DNA from: Nocardioides islandensis
GTDB lineage: Bacteria > Actinomycetota > Actinomycetes > Propionibacteriales > Nocardioidaceae
NCBI RefSeq assembly: GCF_015352455.1
Contig: NZ_JADKPN010000009.1
Location: forward strand, 62,001 to 126,000
Reading direction: 5' to 3'
DNA: 64,000 bases
Shown here: one piece after another, positions 52,856 to 60,675 of the stretch
How the letters are laid out: every line of letters starts with the position of its first letter
Position numbering within the stretch: the first letter of the stretch is position 1
The notes under the pieces: generated by a model
Told to the model about the DNA's origin: nothing
The model's input: only the letters and a program-made list of their open reading frames with translations
The model's database searches: none
Made by a program: the position numbers and the translations under genes

Positions 52856-53467
52856 ATGAACGAGACCCGCGACGGCCGCCGACGCCAGGTCGGGATCCTG
52901 CTCTTCGACGGTGTCGAGGAGCTGGATGCCGTCGGTCCGTGGGAGGTACTGTCCGCCTGGACCCAACAGCACCCCGAGGACGGCTGGGACGCCTTCTGCC
53001 TGTCCCCCGACGGCCACCCGGTCCGCAGCGCCAAGACCCTCGTGATCGGAGCGCACCACTCGATGGAGGACGCGCCGGCCATGGACGTCCTGCTGCACCC
53101 CGGCGGTCCGGGCACCAGGCCGATGCTGCACGACCCCGTCCACCTCGACTGGGTCCGCCGGCAGCGCGCCGTCGTACCGCTGATGACGTCGGTGTGCACC
53201 GGCAGCCTCGTCTACGCCGCCGCCGGGCTGCTGGTCGGCCGCCGGGCGACCACGCACTGGGCCTCGCTGAACCTGCTCTCCGAGCTCGACCCCACGGTCA
53301 TCACCGACGTCAGCTCCCGCTTCGTCGACGACGGCGACCTCATCACCAGCGCTGGGGTCAGCGCCGGCATCGACATGGCGCTGCACCTCGTCGCCCGGCT
53401 CGCGAACGTCGAACGCGCCCGCGAGGTGCGCCGCGAGATCCAGTACAACCCGATGCCCCCGATCTGA
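52856..53467 (+). CDS. DJ-1/PfpI family protein
   Basis: A 203-residue DJ-1/PfpI (type-1 glutamine-amidotransferase-like) protein. The nucleophile elbow is TSVCTGSLV with Cys114, and the early Glu of the family lies in GVEELDAVGPWE. There is no AraC domain, so it is not a GlxA-type regulator. Family members include isonitrile hydratase and glyoxalase-III/deglycase-like enzymes. ATG 52856 has GGAGG 8 bases upstream. A quinone-oxidoreductase-like gene follows after 29 bases, suggesting a carbonyl/quinone detoxification pair under control of the divergent LuxR-type regulator. Confidence 0.88.
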   Translation: MNETRDGRRRQVGILLFDGVEELDAVGPWEVLSAWTQQHPEDGWDAFCLSPDGHPVRSAKTLVIGAHHSMEDAPAMDVLLHPGGPGTRPMLHDPVHLDWVRRQRAVVPLMTSVCTGSLVYAAAGLLVGRRATTHWASLNLLSELDPTVITDVSSRFVDDGDLITSAGVSAGIDMALHLVARLANVERAREVRREIQYNPMPPI

Positions 53468-53496
53468 GCCAGACACCACCACCCGAGGAGAACGCC

Positions 53497-54492
53497 ATGA
53501 CCACGACGACCGAACACACGATGCGAGCGGTCCTCCAGGACCGCTACGGCACCTCCAGCGTCCTTCGTCTCGGCCAGGTCGCGCGGCCCGTCGTCGGAGA
53601 CCACGAGGTCCTCGTCGACGTCCGTGCGGCCGGGCTGGACCGGGGCACCGAGCACCTCATGTCCGGCAAGCCCTACGCCGTGCGCCTCGCGATGGGCCTG
53701 CGACGCCCGAAGAACCCGGTACCCGGCCGCGACGTCGCCGGCGTCGTGGTCGAGACCGGGAGCGCGGTCACCCGGTTCGCGGTCGGCGACGAGGTGTACG
53801 GCGTGGCACCGGGTTCGTTCGCCGAGTACGCCGTGGCCCGCGAGGCGCAGCTCGCCCACAAGCCCGGCAACCTGTCCTTCGCGCAGGCCGCCGTCGTGCC
53901 CGTCTCCGCCGCCACTGCGCTGCGGGCACTCGTCGACGTCGGGCGCGTGCAGCCCGGCCAGTCAGTCCTCGTGCTCGGCGCCTCGGGCGGCGTCGGCAGC
54001 TACGCCGTCCAGCTCGCGAAGGCGTTCGGAGCCGAGGTCACGGGCGTCTGCAGCACCACCAAGACCGACCTGGTCACCTCACTGGGCGCCGACCACGTCA
54101 TCGACTACACCCGCGACGACTTCGCCGACGGCACCCGGACCTACGACCTGGTCCTCGACATCGCCGGCAACCCCTCGATCGCGCGACTGCGGCGCGCACT
54201 CACGCCCCGAGGGACCGCGGTCTTCGTCGGGGGCGAGGACGCGGGCGTCATCACCGGCATGGGCCGCCAGCTGCGTGGCGCTCTCATCTCCCCCTTCGTG
54301 AAGCAACGTCTCGCACTCCTGGTCACCCAGGAGCGGGCCAGCGACTACGAACGGCTCACCGACCTCATCGAGGCCGGCCAGGTCACCCCCAGTCTCGACC
54401 GCACCTACCGACTCGACGAGGTGCCGCACGCCATGCACCAGCTCGAGACGGGGCAGGTCCGCGGCAAGGTCGCCATCACCCTGGAAAGGTGA
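53497..54492 (+). CDS. NAD(P)-dependent zinc-independent alcohol dehydrogenase/quinone oxidoreductase
   Basis: A 331-residue MDR-superfamily oxidoreductase. It has a GroES-like N-terminal domain with PGRDVAGVVVETGSAVTRFAVGDEVYG, and a Rossmann domain with VLGASGGVGSYAVQLAKAFGAEV (about residues 155-178). The catalytic and structural zinc Cys clusters are missing, as in quinone oxidoreductases. ATG 53497 has GAGGAG 6 bases upstream. It lies in the same operon as the DJ-1 gene. A role in NAD(P)H-dependent reduction of quinones or enones is family-level inference. Confidence 0.92.
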   Translation: MTTTTEHTMRAVLQDRYGTSSVLRLGQVARPVVGDHEVLVDVRAAGLDRGTEHLMSGKPYAVRLAMGLRRPKNPVPGRDVAGVVVETGSAVTRFAVGDEVYGVAPGSFAEYAVAREAQLAHKPGNLSFAQAAVVPVSAATALRALVDVGRVQPGQSVLVLGASGGVGSYAVQLAKAFGAEVTGVCSTTKTDLVTSLGADHVIDYTRDDFADGTRTYDLVLDIAGNPSIARLRRALTPRGTAVFVGGEDAGVITGMGRQLRGALISPFVKQRLALLVTQERASDYERLTDLIEAGQVTPSLDRTYRLDEVPHAMHQLETGQVRGKVAITLER

Positions 54493-54518
54493 CGTCCGTT
54501 CCCGGGCCGGGCCGTCAC
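54489..54518. terminator. Weak hairpin between convergent genes
   Basis: GTGACG (54489) pairs with CGTCAC (54513-54518) around a GC-rich loop containing CCCGGGCCGGG. It spans both convergent stop codons. The 6-bp stem makes this tentative. Confidence 0.35.
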
Positions 54519-55621
54519 GCGTATAGGTAGCCCAGGTCCCAGGCGGTGTCGTCGACGTCGGTGATGGTCGCGGCCCACGGGTCGAGCACGCGGTCGGATC
54601 CGGTGATCGCGGGTGCGTGGACTCCTGGCGTGTCGTGGGTCTCCTGCCAGATCGCCCAGAGCCGGTCGACGTTGCCGTGCAAGAGCCAGAAGATCGGGTC
54701 GAAGCTCGCCGTACTCGGGTTCTGCAGCGTTCCCTTGCACCAGTTGTGGACCTGGTTGTGTGCGTTGTTCTCCAGGTCGACCGTGAAGCCGGTGTAGTCG
54801 CCGCGACCGAGGATCGTGGTGATGGCGGCGCCGCTCGGGAGGAAGCCCGGGGCGCCCGGGGCCGGCCTCGTCACCCCGGCCGGCTGGTGGACCCAGTCGG
54901 GACGCGACCCGTCGGAGGCGTAGTCCCAGTACGGGATGGTGATGGTGGGCTCGACCGCGCGCAGCATCTGCTCGGCCTGGAACAGGTACTGACGGTGCCA
55001 GGACAGGAACCGCTGCGTGCCGACCGGTCCGTGCATCGAGTGCATGCGGTAGACCCCGCCGACGTGGTAGTTCATCAGGGTCTGCCAGGCCGGGTTCCCG
55101 TCCAGCGCAGCCAGGGCGTTGTTGAACGTCTGTCGTTGGGCCTTGTCCAGCAGCCGGTGGTCGCGTCGGACCCGGCGGAACGAGCCGAGGTACCGGATGA
55201 GTCCGGAGATCCACGGCTCCTGGAGCACGATTCGCGAGGACGCGAGACTGACGGCGGGCCCGACTCTCAGCTGTGCGACGCCGTGAGTGATGGCGTCCGC
55301 CATGTCGGTGTCGACCGACTCCTGGTTGGCGAACCTGTTGCTCGTGAGCCGTCGCAGGATCTCGGGCTCGGACGCGACACGCGTCTCGACGCCGTGGTCG
55401 GCGAGCTCGAGGTCGCTCGGGAAGTGGTCGAAGTCGTGATGGTGCTGCCGGGACGCGATGAAGCACTCCGGACAGGCCTCGTCAGTCGCGTGATCGTGCC
55501 CGCCCTGGTGCTGGCACGGGTCCGACGGGTCGTGCTCGTGCCCACCGTGGTGGGCGTCGGGCGGCGCGGCCTCAGCGCGCCGACCCGATGTCTTCTTCGT
55601 GGTCTTCTTCTGCTCGGCCAT
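54515..55621 (-). CDS. Tyrosinase-family copper protein
   Basis: A 368-residue tyrosinase-type protein. The CuA site is visible in HVGGVYRMHSMHG and FLSWHRQYLFQAEQML, and the CuB site in AHNQVHNW plus DPIFWLLHGNVDRLWAIWQ; the central domain spans about residues 150-360. The first 70 residues are unusual: Lys/Thr start, then a His/Cys-rich run (HHGGHEHD, HQGGHDH, CPEC, HHHDFDH) that could bind metal. No signal peptide and no MelC1-type caddie protein are present nearby. Start 55621 has GGGGAGGAAG. It could oxidise phenols; the His-rich tail may serve as an internal copper donor. Confidence 0.88.
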   Translation of the reverse strand: MAEQKKTTKKTSGRRAEAAPPDAHHGGHEHDPSDPCQHQGGHDHATDEACPECFIASRQHHHDFDHFPSDLELADHGVETRVASEPEILRRLTSNRFANQESVDTDMADAITHGVAQLRVGPAVSLASSRIVLQEPWISGLIRYLGSFRRVRRDHRLLDKAQRQTFNNALAALDGNPAWQTLMNYHVGGVYRMHSMHGPVGTQRFLSWHRQYLFQAEQMLRAVEPTITIPYWDYASDGSRPDWVHQPAGVTRPAPGAPGFLPSGAAITTILGRGDYTGFTVDLENNAHNQVHNWCKGTLQNPSTASFDPIFWLLHGNVDRLWAIWQETHDTPGVHAPAITGSDRVLDPWAATITDVDDTAWDLGYLYA

Positions 55622-55751
55622 CGCTTCCTCCCCTGGTGCGGACGGTTCACCGGGGAAGAGACAGGACGGCGTGGCGGTGATACCGGGAACGGTGGCGGGC
55701 CGGCCTGTGGACCCAGATCCCGCCTCGACGGTGGAGGACCTGCGAGAGCGC

Positions 55752-56219
55752 TCAGTCGAACTCCGGACCGGAGCTCTCGGTGTCCTGCTGGTCCGGAGTC
55801 GTGCCGATCAGGGAGAACTGAGGGCGGCCGTTGCTGCACCGGCCCGTGACAGTCGTCGCCGAGCCGCGTTCGTCGGCGCGGAACGTCACGACCAGCCGCT
55901 TCGGTCCCCGCTCGACGACCTCGACGACCCCCTCCTCGGGTTGCGCGCCGACCAAGGCGATGCGCGGGCCGGTGCAGGTCGCCGTGACGACTCCTGCCTC
56001 GCCCTGCCACGAGCCCTGGCGGATCTCGTGGGTCGTGCCCGTCGGTGACGGCTGCGCGGTCGGCGTCCCTCCGGCCCCGGTCGGGCTCGGGAGGAGATCG
56101 GAGGCGCCCGCGAGTCCGGTGCCGACCCTGGAGACCACCAACCACACCAGCAGACCACCGGCTGACACCACGCACACCCAGGTGAGCGTGGCGACCGCGC
56201 GGCTCTTCCACGTGCTCAT
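55752..56219 (-). CDS. Single-pass membrane protein with extracytoplasmic domain
   Basis: A 155-residue protein: one N-terminal helix (about 8-32), a Pro/Thr/Ser linker (about 40-62), and a C-terminal domain of about 90 residues rich in beta-type sequence with two Cys (CTGPR and GRCSNG) that could form a disulfide. Start 56219 has GGAGGG 5 bases upstream. I do not recognise the domain. It is divergent from the OmpR-type regulator gene at 56285 across 65 bases, so it could be a target or sensor partner of that two-component system. Confidence 0.7.
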   Translation of the reverse strand: MSTWKSRAVATLTWVCVVSAGGLLVWLVVSRVGTGLAGASDLLPSPTGAGGTPTAQPSPTGTTHEIRQGSWQGEAGVVTATCTGPRIALVGAQPEEGVVEVVERGPKRLVVTFRADERGSATTVTGRCSNGRPQFSLIGTTPDQQDTESSGPEFD

Positions 56220-56284
56220 CGGCCCTCCATGTGAGGACCAATGACCGTGGCACACGCCTGGACCCTGATCCCTAGGCTGGGGAG

Positions 56285-56986
56285 GTGACCAGTGTGCTGG
56301 TCGTGGAGGACGACGCGGCCATTCGTTCGGCCCTCCAGCGTGGGCTGTCCGAACGGGGGCTGGCCGTCGCCTGCACCACGACCGGGCTGGGCGCACTCGA
56401 GGCGGTGGTCCGAGACGCACCGGAGCTGGTCCTGCTGGACCTCGGCCTGCCGGACATCGACGGGGTCGTGCTCATCTCGATGATCCGCGCCACCAGCGGG
56501 GTCCCGATCATCGTCATCACCGCCAACGACGACGGCCGCACGCTGGTGCGTGCTCTCGACGCGGGCGCGGACGACTACGTGGTCAAGCCGTTCGGGACCG
56601 ACCAGGTGGCGGCCCGGATGCGGGCCGTCCTGCGGCGGAGCGGACGAGAAGGCGAGGCCCCGGAGCCGCTGCGGGTCGGCCAGCTGGTGATCGACGAGCG
56701 CACCCGCCTGGTGACGCTGAGGGGTGAGCCGTTGCCCCTGAGTCGCAAGGAGTTCGAGATCCTGTTGACGCTCGCCGCTCGCGCCGGCGAGGTCGTGACC
56801 CGGCGTGAGCTGCTCGCCTCGGTCTGGCGCGATGCCTACGGCAGCTCGGAGCGCACGCTCGACGTCCACGTCTCCTGGTTGCGCCGCAAGCTCGGCGAGA
56901 CCGCGGCGGAGCCGCGGTACCTGGTGAGCGTGCGTGGCGTGGGCCTCCGCCTGGTCGACCCGTCCGCCGAGTCCGCGACACGCTGA
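56285..56986 (+). CDS. OmpR-family response regulator
   Basis: A 233-residue regulator with a receiver domain (VEDD, phosphorylated Asp52 in LLDLGLPD, Lys in VVKPFG) and an OmpR winged helix (LPLSRKEFEILLTLAARAGEVVTRRELLASVW). The start is GTG 56285 or GTG 56294; the latter has GGAGG 8 bases before it. Its stop overlaps the kinase ATG. A 42-bp palindrome made of 11-bp-spaced TCAAG half-sites downstream (58726-58767) is a good candidate binding site and lies before the electron-transfer operon. Confidence 0.93.
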   Translation: MTSVLVVEDDAAIRSALQRGLSERGLAVACTTTGLGALEAVVRDAPELVLLDLGLPDIDGVVLISMIRATSGVPIIVITANDDGRTLVRALDAGADDYVVKPFGTDQVAARMRAVLRRSGREGEAPEPLRVGQLVIDERTRLVTLRGEPLPLSRKEFEILLTLAARAGEVVTRRELLASVWRDAYGSSERTLDVHVSWLRRKLGETAAEPRYLVSVRGVGLRLVDPSAESATR

Positions 56987-58263
56987 TGCGCCGGCGGATC
57001 TCACGAGTGGTCCTCGCGACCACGTCTGCCGTCGTCGTGGCGTTCGTCATCCCCTTGTGCCTGCTGGTCAGGACGATGGCGCAGGACCGGGCCATGGCCG
57101 CAGCCGACCAGGAGGCGCGCAACGTCGCCATCCTCGTGGCGAGCCTGCCCGACGGTGAGCAGCTGGCGGAGCTCGTCTCGGCGCTCGATGCCCGGGCGGC
57201 CCCGAGCACAGGCGTGCTGACCGCCGGCGGACGGCAGCTGGGTGCCGGAGGCCTCTCGGCCGACGACCCCGAGGTGAGACGTGCCCTGGCCGGCGAGGCA
57301 TTCCGCGTGGTGGACGGCTCCGGCGGCCGCACGCTGCTCCCGGTCGTCGGAGCAGACGGCACGGCGGTCGTCCGCACGTCCGTGACACCGGAGCAGATGC
57401 GCCAAGGGGTCGTGGCCGCATGGACCGGCATCCTCGGCCTGGGCCTGGTCCTCCTGCTGGGGACCCTGGTCGTCTCGGCGCGGCTCGGCCGGCGGGTCAG
57501 TGACCCGCTGCGTGCCGTCGCCCAGACGGCACACCGGCTGCGCGCTGGTGACCTCGCCGCCCGGGCGACGGTCGCCGGCACGGAGGAGACGGTCGAGCTG
57601 GCCGCGGCGCTCAACGGCCTGGCCGAACGCACCACCGAGCTGCTGATGTCGGAGCGGGCCGCGGTCGCAGATCTGTCCCACCGGCTGCGCACACCGGTGA
57701 CGGCCCTGCGGCTGGACGCCGAGGCGGTCGAGAATCCCGCGCTGGCCCAGCGGATGGCCGAGCACGTCCGTACTCTCCAACGCAGCATCGACGCCATCGT
57801 GACCGAGGCGCGGCGCCCGGTGCGCGACGTGCTGGCCGCCCGCTGCGACGGCGTGGGCGTGCTGCGGGACCGCACCAGCTTCTGGAGGGCGTTGGCCGAG
57901 GAACAGGACCGGCCGTTCACGGTGCGCCTGCCCGACCACCCGGTGGACGTGGCCCTGGCGGGAGAAGACCTCAGCGACCTCGTGGACGTGCTCATCGACA
58001 ACGTCTTCGCCCACACCCCCGTCGCCACCGCCGTGCGGCTCACCGCAGAGCCGGTCGGCGGGCGGCTCCGGGTCGAGGTCGCCGACGCGGGACCCGGCTT
58101 CCCCGCGGGGGGACCAGCCGCCGACGGGCGCCGCCTGGGGACGAGCGGTCTCGGTCTGGAGATCGTCCGCCGCACGGCGCTCGGCTGCGGCGGCACCTTC
58201 GCCACGGGCGAGGCTCCCGAGGGAGGCGCCCTGGTCGTCGTCGAGGTGCCAGTGCGGTCGTGA
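56986..58263 (+). CDS. Sensor histidine kinase
   Basis: A 425-residue kinase: two helices (about 8-28 and 143-165) flank a 110-residue extracytoplasmic sensor. A HAMP-type linker follows, then HisKA with phosphorylated His232 in DLSHRLRTPVTAL. The HATPase has IDNVFAHTP (N-box), DAGPGF and GTSGLGLEIV. It is translationally coupled to the regulator by a TGATG overlap. Catalytic motifs are intact. The signal is unknown; redox or metal status would fit the downstream genes. Confidence 0.92.
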   Translation: MRRRISRVVLATTSAVVVAFVIPLCLLVRTMAQDRAMAAADQEARNVAILVASLPDGEQLAELVSALDARAAPSTGVLTAGGRQLGAGGLSADDPEVRRALAGEAFRVVDGSGGRTLLPVVGADGTAVVRTSVTPEQMRQGVVAAWTGILGLGLVLLLGTLVVSARLGRRVSDPLRAVAQTAHRLRAGDLAARATVAGTEETVELAAALNGLAERTTELLMSERAAVADLSHRLRTPVTALRLDAEAVENPALAQRMAEHVRTLQRSIDAIVTEARRPVRDVLAARCDGVGVLRDRTSFWRALAEEQDRPFTVRLPDHPVDVALAGEDLSDLVDVLIDNVFAHTPVATAVRLTAEPVGGRLRVEVADAGPGFPAGGPAADGRRLGTSGLGLEIVRRTALGCGGTFATGEAPEGGALVVVEVPVRS

Positions 58264-58279
58264 CCGACGCGTCCGCACC

Positions 58280-58681
58280 TCAGTCGTCACCCCGGCCCTC
58301 GCGTCCCTCGCCGTCCTCGTGCTCGGACCGGCCCTCTTCGCCGTACCGCGGCGAGGCGGCGGGTCGTGGGGCCGTCCGGGGGGCCGTGACCGGGACGGGC
58401 GACACGGGCCGGGTCACGGTGCGGACGACCTCCGTGACGCACACGCCGGCCTCCAGTCGGCTCCCCGCTCGGCAGGGTGCCCACCGGACCTGGACGCGAC
58501 GACCGTCGGTCTCGGGGTTCCGTCTCGCGCTGCCCGAGGCGGTCGCGACCGGGGCGGTCACCCCGGCGGAGGTGCTGGCCGGGTGAGCGGCCCGGTCGAA
58601 GGCGAACGCCGCGCCGAGGCCACCGAGGAGCATGGCGACGGCGACGACGAGGGACAAGAAGGGGCTGGAGGCCTGGTTCAT
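58280..58681 (-). CDS. Small anchored/secreted protein, unknown
   Basis: A 133-residue protein with an N-terminal hydrophobic helix (about 8-30) and a Ser/Ala/Pro-rich extracytoplasmic part with two Cys (WAPCRAG, GVCVTEV). It ends in a highly acidic/Gly tail (EHEDGEGREGRGDD). Start 58681 lacks a strong ribosome site. It is tail-to-tail with the kinase gene (16 bases apart) and divergent from the electron-transfer operon. The palindrome at 58726-58767 is centred exactly between the two start codons. No family recognised. Confidence 0.6.
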   Translation of the reverse strand: MNQASSPFLSLVVAVAMLLGGLGAAFAFDRAAHPASTSAGVTAPVATASGSARRNPETDGRRVQVRWAPCRAGSRLEAGVCVTEVVRTVTRPVSPVPVTAPRTAPRPAASPRYGEEGRSEHEDGEGREGRGDD

Positions 58682-58725
58682 GGCGACACCGTGGAGCACC
58701 CTGCCCTAGGAAAGGGTGCCGATCA

Positions 58726-58767
58726 GGTCAAGTTCTCCTCAAGACAGACCTTGAGCAGAACTTGACC
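58726..58767. promoter_or_regulatory. 42-bp compound palindrome, putative OmpR-type operator
   Basis: Two 18-bp arms with one mismatch flank a 6-base centre (ACAGAC). Each arm holds two copies of TCAAG (or CTTGA on the right) spaced 11 bases: 58728, 58739, 58750 and 58761. OmpR-family regulators bind direct repeats with this period. The centre (58746.5) is exactly midway between the divergent starts 58681 and 58812, 45 bases from each. Confidence 0.7.
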
Positions 58768-58811
58768 GGGCTCTAGGGCGCCCTTGGCCGAGAGCGCGTC
58801 ACCCTCGGGGC

Positions 58812-59219
58812 ATGGATGCTCTCCCCACACGAGACGACCCACGGGGCCGTCGCCGCAACCGCTACCAGCACGCCGTGGCCGCGCTCACCGGCCTGGCGAC
58901 CGCCGGAAGTCTCACCGCCACCGGTTGGATCGCCGGCCAGGCCGCACACACGTGGCAGACCGCCCACCAGACCACGACCGGACCCGGCGGCAGCAGCAGC
59001 ACGGGCAACCGGCACCCGTCGACGCCTGCCTCGGCCACGCGCGGCGACGACCGCGAGGGCGAGCGGCCCCGCATCGTCCTGCGCGAGCGCCCGACCCGGA
59101 CCCGGACCAGCACCCGGTACGTCGCCCCGGCAGCACCCGTCGGCGGCGGCGGCACGGTGAGCTCGACCCCCACGCACGTCACCCAGGGCGCGCCACCGGC
59201 TCCCTCGAGCGGGTCATGA
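58812..59219 (+). CDS. Single-pass membrane protein with low-complexity tail
   Basis: A 135-residue protein: basic N-terminus, one helix (about 20-45), then a Thr/Ser/Pro/Arg-rich tail. In related actinobacterial operons as I recall, this place before apbE is held by an FMN-binding-domain protein with the same N-terminal plan. Here the FMN_bind domain and its flavinylation motif are not visible, so the flavin acceptor, if any, is unclear. The stop overlaps the apbE start (ATGA at 59216). Codon composition after residue 55 is biased but the frame stays open. Confidence 0.6.
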   Translation: MDALPTRDDPRGRRRNRYQHAVAALTGLATAGSLTATGWIAGQAAHTWQTAHQTTTGPGGSSSTGNRHPSTPASATRGDDREGERPRIVLRERPTRTRTSTRYVAPAAPVGGGGTVSSTPTHVTQGAPPAPSSGS

Positions 59220-60133
59220 GCCGGACCCATGCGGGATTCGTCGCCCTCGGCACCGACGTCTACCTCGCGGTCCGGGACAACAAGGAGCTCGGGCACGCCA
59301 TCGCCCTGGCGCGGACCGTCCTGCAGGACGTGGACGCCGTCGCCAGCCGGTTCCGGGCGGACTCCGACCTCACGGCGGTCAACGCGGCGCCCGGTCGCTG
59401 GGTGACCGTCGACCCCCTGCTGGTCGGGGCCGTGGACGCAGCCGTGGCCGCCGCCGAAGCCTCCGGGGGCATGGTCTCCCCACTGCTGGGGCGCCCGCTC
59501 GTCGCGCTGGGGTACGACCGTGACTTCGCCCTCCTGGCGGAGCGGCGGACCTGGCCCGAGCCTGTCACCGCACCCCCGCCGCTGGACGCGTGGCGTGAGA
59601 TCCGGACCGACGCCGCCGGCCGGGTCCGCATCCCGGCCGGCACCGCCCTGGACCTCGGCTCGATCGGCAAGGCATGGGCGGCCGACCTGGTCGCGGCGGC
59701 GTACGAGCAGGAGCTCCGGTCCGGCGCCATCGTCAGCGTCGGCGGCGACCTGCGCATCGCCCACCCGGACGACCGCACCTGGGCGGTGGCCCTCTCCGAG
59801 GGTCCCGGGGGCAGGGTCACGTGCGTGGTCCACCTGGACCGGGGCGGGTTGGCCACCTCGAGCACCCGCGTCCGCCGCTGGGGTCGCCCCGGGGCGCGCC
59901 TGCACCACGTGCTGGACCCGCGCACCGGTCTGCCCGCTCCCGAGACCTGGCACAGCGTCAGCGCCACCGGAGACACGTGCGCAGCCGCCAACACCGCGAC
60001 GACCGCCGCCGTCGTGCTGGGCGCTGACGCCCCCGCGTGGCTCGACGCCCACGCCGTGACGGCCCGGCTGGTGTCGGCGGACGGCGCGGTCCGTCGTACC
60101 GGAGGTTGGCCGCTCGAGGGGCGAGCGGCGTGA
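59216..60133 (+). CDS. apbE: ApbE-like FAD:protein FMN transferase
   Basis: A 305-residue ApbE-family enzyme that moves FMN from FAD to a Thr/Ser of a target protein. Family features: SRFRADSDLTAVN, DLGSIGKAWAADLVAA (the flavin/metal-binding region), VSVGGDLRIA, HHVLDPRTGLPA and TCAAANTATTAAVVLGADA. It lacks a signal peptide or lipobox, so it would act in the cytoplasm unless exported otherwise. It overlaps both neighbours. No protein with a clear flavinylation motif is encoded in the visible operon. Confidence 0.92.
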   Translation: MSRTHAGFVALGTDVYLAVRDNKELGHAIALARTVLQDVDAVASRFRADSDLTAVNAAPGRWVTVDPLLVGAVDAAVAAAEASGGMVSPLLGRPLVALGYDRDFALLAERRTWPEPVTAPPPLDAWREIRTDAAGRVRIPAGTALDLGSIGKAWAADLVAAAYEQELRSGAIVSVGGDLRIAHPDDRTWAVALSEGPGGRVTCVVHLDRGGLATSSTRVRRWGRPGARLHHVLDPRTGLPAPETWHSVSATGDTCAAANTATTAAVVLGADAPAWLDAHAVTARLVSADGAVRRTGGWPLEGRAA

Positions 60134-60675
60134 GCCCCTGGGTGTGGTGGGTCGACCGCGGGGCCGGGATCGTGCTCCTGGCCCTGCTCACGTCCGCGGT
60201 GGTCACGGGGCTGTGGTCGGCCGCCCCCCGCCGGAGGGGCATGCCGCGCTTCGCGACGCTCGCCCTGCACCGCAACCTGGCGCTCCTGGCGGTCACCCTG
60301 CTCGCCGTGCACGTCGGGACAGCGGTGGTCGACACCTTCGTCGAGATCCGCTGGTGGCAGGTCGTCGTGCCGGCCACGTCCGGGTTCAGGCCCCTGTGGG
60401 TCGGTTTCGGCACGGTGGCCGTCGACCTGCTGCTGGCCGTCGTCGCCACCTCCCTCGTGCGGCATCGCCTCGGCCTACGGGCGTGGCGGGCCGTGCACCT
60501 GGCGGTCTGGCCGGCCTGGGGCCTCGGTGTCGGTCATGCGCTGGCCCTCGGCACCGACCTGCACGACGGACGACCGTGGGCCCTGCTGCCGGCCACCGCG
60601 TGCCTGCTGGCCGTGGCGATGGCCGGCACGGCCCGGCTGGCGAACCTCGGTCGGGTGCAGGAGGCTCCTCGATGA
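60130..60675 (+). CDS. Ferric-reductase-like transmembrane cytochrome
   Basis: A 181-residue protein with five or six helices of the ferric reductase-like type. Paired His in helices fit b-heme ligands: LHRNLALLAVTLLAVHVG and RAVHLAVWPAWGLGVGHALALG. It has no flavin or NAD domain of its own, so electrons must come from partner proteins, probably the NuoF-like flavoprotein and ferredoxin encoded next. GTG 60130 overlaps the apbE stop (GTGA), and its stop overlaps the next ATG. Confidence 0.88.
   Translation: MSPWVWWVDRGAGIVLLALLTSAVVTGLWSAAPRRRGMPRFATLALHRNLALLAVTLLAVHVGTAVVDTFVEIRWWQVVVPATSGFRPLWVGFGTVAVDLLLAVVATSLVRHRLGLRAWRAVHLAVWPAWGLGVGHALALGTDLHDGRPWALLPATACLLAVAMAGTARLANLGRVQEAPR

Noticed and set aside
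58726..58767. HAIR-like element because of CTCAAG and CTTGAG
   Set aside because: Orientation and spacing are wrong for HAIR; 11-base phased half-sites fit an OmpR-type regulator better.
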